DNA of 8,333 nucleotides from an uncultured Clostridia bacterium. Lineage in GTDB: Bacteria > Bacillota > Clostridia > Christensenellales > UBA1242. Both the position numbers and the translations under genes were made by a program. The stretch is taken from NCBI GenBank assembly GCA_900554955.1, contig USJH01000045.1:1-8333 (forward strand), read 5' to 3'. The notes under the pieces are model-generated. The model searched no databases and had not been told where the DNA came from. It saw only the letters and a program-made list of their open reading frames with translations. This document shows positions 7,570 to 8,333 of the stretch, one piece after another; position 1 is the stretch's first letter; the number at the start of each line of letters is the position of its first letter.

Positions 7570-8121
7570 ATGAAAATTGATATTTTAGAAAGAGGCTATA
7601 AAGCAAAAGATAAACTTAAAGACCTTATTGAGAAAAAAGTTAATCGTTTTGAAAAATATGTTGGCGAAGATGCTTCATGCAAAGTTGTTTTATCTTCAAG
7701 AAATGATAACAGCTATAAAATGGAAGTTACTCTTACAGCAAAAAATCTTTTTGTAAGAAGTGAAGTTGAATCTGACAATATGTATGTTAATATTGACACT
7801 TGCTTGTCAAAAATTGAAAGACAAATTGTTAAAAATACTGGCAAATACAAAAATAAATTTAGCCGTGATTTAACTATGCCATTTGAATTCATTGACCCTG
7901 CTGAACTTTTGTTCTTTGATGAACTTCCAAAATTCAGAAAACCTGTAATTTCAAAACGTAAACATTATGACCTTCACCCAATGAGCGAAGCAGAAGCAAT
8001 GGAACAACTTGACCTTGTTGACCATGATTTCTATGTTTTCTTGAACGAAAAAACTCAAAAAGTTAGTGTTCTCTATCGCCGTGGTGATGAAGACTATGGT
8101 GTTATTGAAACAAACATCTAA
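7570..8121 (+). CDS. hpf: Ribosome hibernation promoting factor, long form
   Basis: A 183-residue long HPF (RaiA/YvyD type), which binds the 30S decoding region and dimerises 70S ribosomes into inactive 100S particles in stationary phase or stress. The N-terminal S30AE/HPF domain (about 1-100) shows MKIDILERGY and the helix MYVNIDTCLSKIERQIVKNT (71-90). An acidic/hydrophobic linker follows (about 100-125). The C-terminal dimerisation domain (about 127-181) is well conserved: SKRKHYDLHPMSEAEAMEQL (128-147), HDFYVFLNE, VSVLYRRGDEDYGVIE. A strong SD, AAGGAGG (7555-7561), lies 8 nt before ATG 7570. Codon use is biased (CTT for most Leu, no ATA), consistent with high expression. It appears monocistronic: its own promoter overlaps a palindrome and a strong terminator follows the stop. 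Confidence 0.97.
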   Translation: MKIDILERGYKAKDKLKDLIEKKVNRFEKYVGEDASCKVVLSSRNDNSYKMEVTLTAKNLFVRSEVESDNMYVNIDTCLSKIERQIVKNTGKYKNKFSRDLTMPFEFIDPAELLFFDELPKFRKPVISKRKHYDLHPMSEAEAMEQLDLVDHDFYVFLNEKTQKVSVLYRRGDEDYGVIETNI

Positions 8122-8135
8122 TCAGTTTTAATAAT

Positions 8136-8178
8136 AAAAAAAAATAAAGCCCACAAAAATGTTGGCTTTATTTTTTTT
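8136..8178. terminator. Bidirectional intrinsic terminator after hpf
   Basis: AAAATAAAGCC (8141-8151) pairs with GGCTTTATTTT (8164-8174), with ACA/TGT extending the stem above one mismatch. It is flanked by an A-run on the left and a T-run through 8178, so it has a U-tract when read from either strand. On the plus strand it ends hpf, 14 nt past the stop. Confidence 0.9.
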
Positions 8179-8201
8179 GAATTCTTCCCTTTTATTTATA
8201 T

Positions 8202-8232
8202 ATAAAAGAGCTCTAAAATTGAGCTCTTTTAT
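8202..8232. terminator. Second bidirectional terminator between the converging genes
   Basis: Perfect inverted repeat AAAAGAGCTC (8204-8213), loop TAAAATT, GAGCTCTTTT (8221-8230), extendable to 12 bp. It lies 10 nt beyond the stop of the minus-strand gene ending at 8243 and has T-rich flanks on both sides. It most likely terminates that gene and backs up the hpf terminator. Confidence 0.85.
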
Positions 8233-8242
8233 TTTATAATGT

Positions 8243-8333
8243 TTATTTATCTTCTTTTCCAAAAATAAACTTTCCATCTTTGAAACTTACAACAACTTTG
8301 TCGCCATCGTTAATGTTGCCCATCAAGATTTCT
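8243..8333 (-). CDS. C-terminal end of a probable ClpB/ClpC-family ATPase (partial)
   Basis: An open frame enters from the right edge and ends at TAA 8245-8243, giving 29 visible residues: EILMGNINDGDKVVVSF, then KDGKFIFGKEDK. The pattern I-L-x-G-x-I-x-x-G-D-x-V-x-V is what is usually seen at the end of the C-terminal (D2-small) domain of ClpB, ClpC and related AAA+ unfoldases. With so few residues, ClpB and ClpC cannot be told apart and another family is possible. It converges on hpf and is followed by a hairpin terminator at 8232-8202. Confidence 0.5.
   Translation of the reverse strand, partial: EILMGNINDGDKVVVSFKDGKFIFGKEDK

Overview
The window comes from an AT-rich, low-GC Gram-positive bacterium, most likely a Clostridia-like Firmicute. 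The grounds are a Phe T-box leader in front of pheST, strong purine-rich Shine-Dalgarno (SD) sites, the obg-yhbY pair, and a long-form hibernation factor. UGG encodes Trp and no UGA is read through, so the code looks standard. No species-level call can be made. Most of the window is conserved housekeeping DNA. The less ordinary part is a divergent pair of poorly conserved genes at about 5.9-7.5 kb.

Layout. Positions 1-5921 are all on the minus strand. Reading in the direction of transcription (high to low coordinates), a promoter at 5921-5894 drives a compact cluster: a 116-residue stand-alone PucR-type helix-turn-helix protein, nth (endonuclease III, start overlapping the previous stop by 1 nt), obg (ribosome-assembly GTPase) and yhbY (CRM-domain RNA-binding protein). 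A second promoter begins 8 nt past the yhbY stop and opens a leader of about 260 nt. This leader is a complete T-box riboswitch (specifier, antiterminator, competing terminator) controlling pheS and pheT. pheT runs off the left edge after 646 codons.

Positions 5926-6930 (minus) encode an ABC-type ATPase with an intact Walker A but altered Q-loop, signature, Walker B and H-loop positions, plus a C-terminal extension of about 120 residues. No permease is in view. Facing away from it across 52 bp is a 171-residue membrane-anchored extracytoplasmic protein (6983-7498, plus) with a probable beta-sandwich domain. Both genes lack an SD site and both have a -10-like hexamer just before the start, so leaderless mRNAs are possible.

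Positions 7533-8121 (plus) hold hpf (long form), with an extended -10 embedded in a 19-bp perfect palindrome and a strong SD. Two back-to-back hairpins at 8136-8232 separate it from the last 29 codons of a converging minus-strand gene. That tail resembles the end of a ClpB/ClpC-family ATPase.

Together the recognised genes concern translation and its upkeep: tRNA charging (pheST), ribosome assembly (obg, yhbY), ribosome hibernation (hpf) and probably protein quality control (Clp), with base-excision repair (nth) alongside. No mobile element, CRISPR array, rRNA or tRNA gene was seen.
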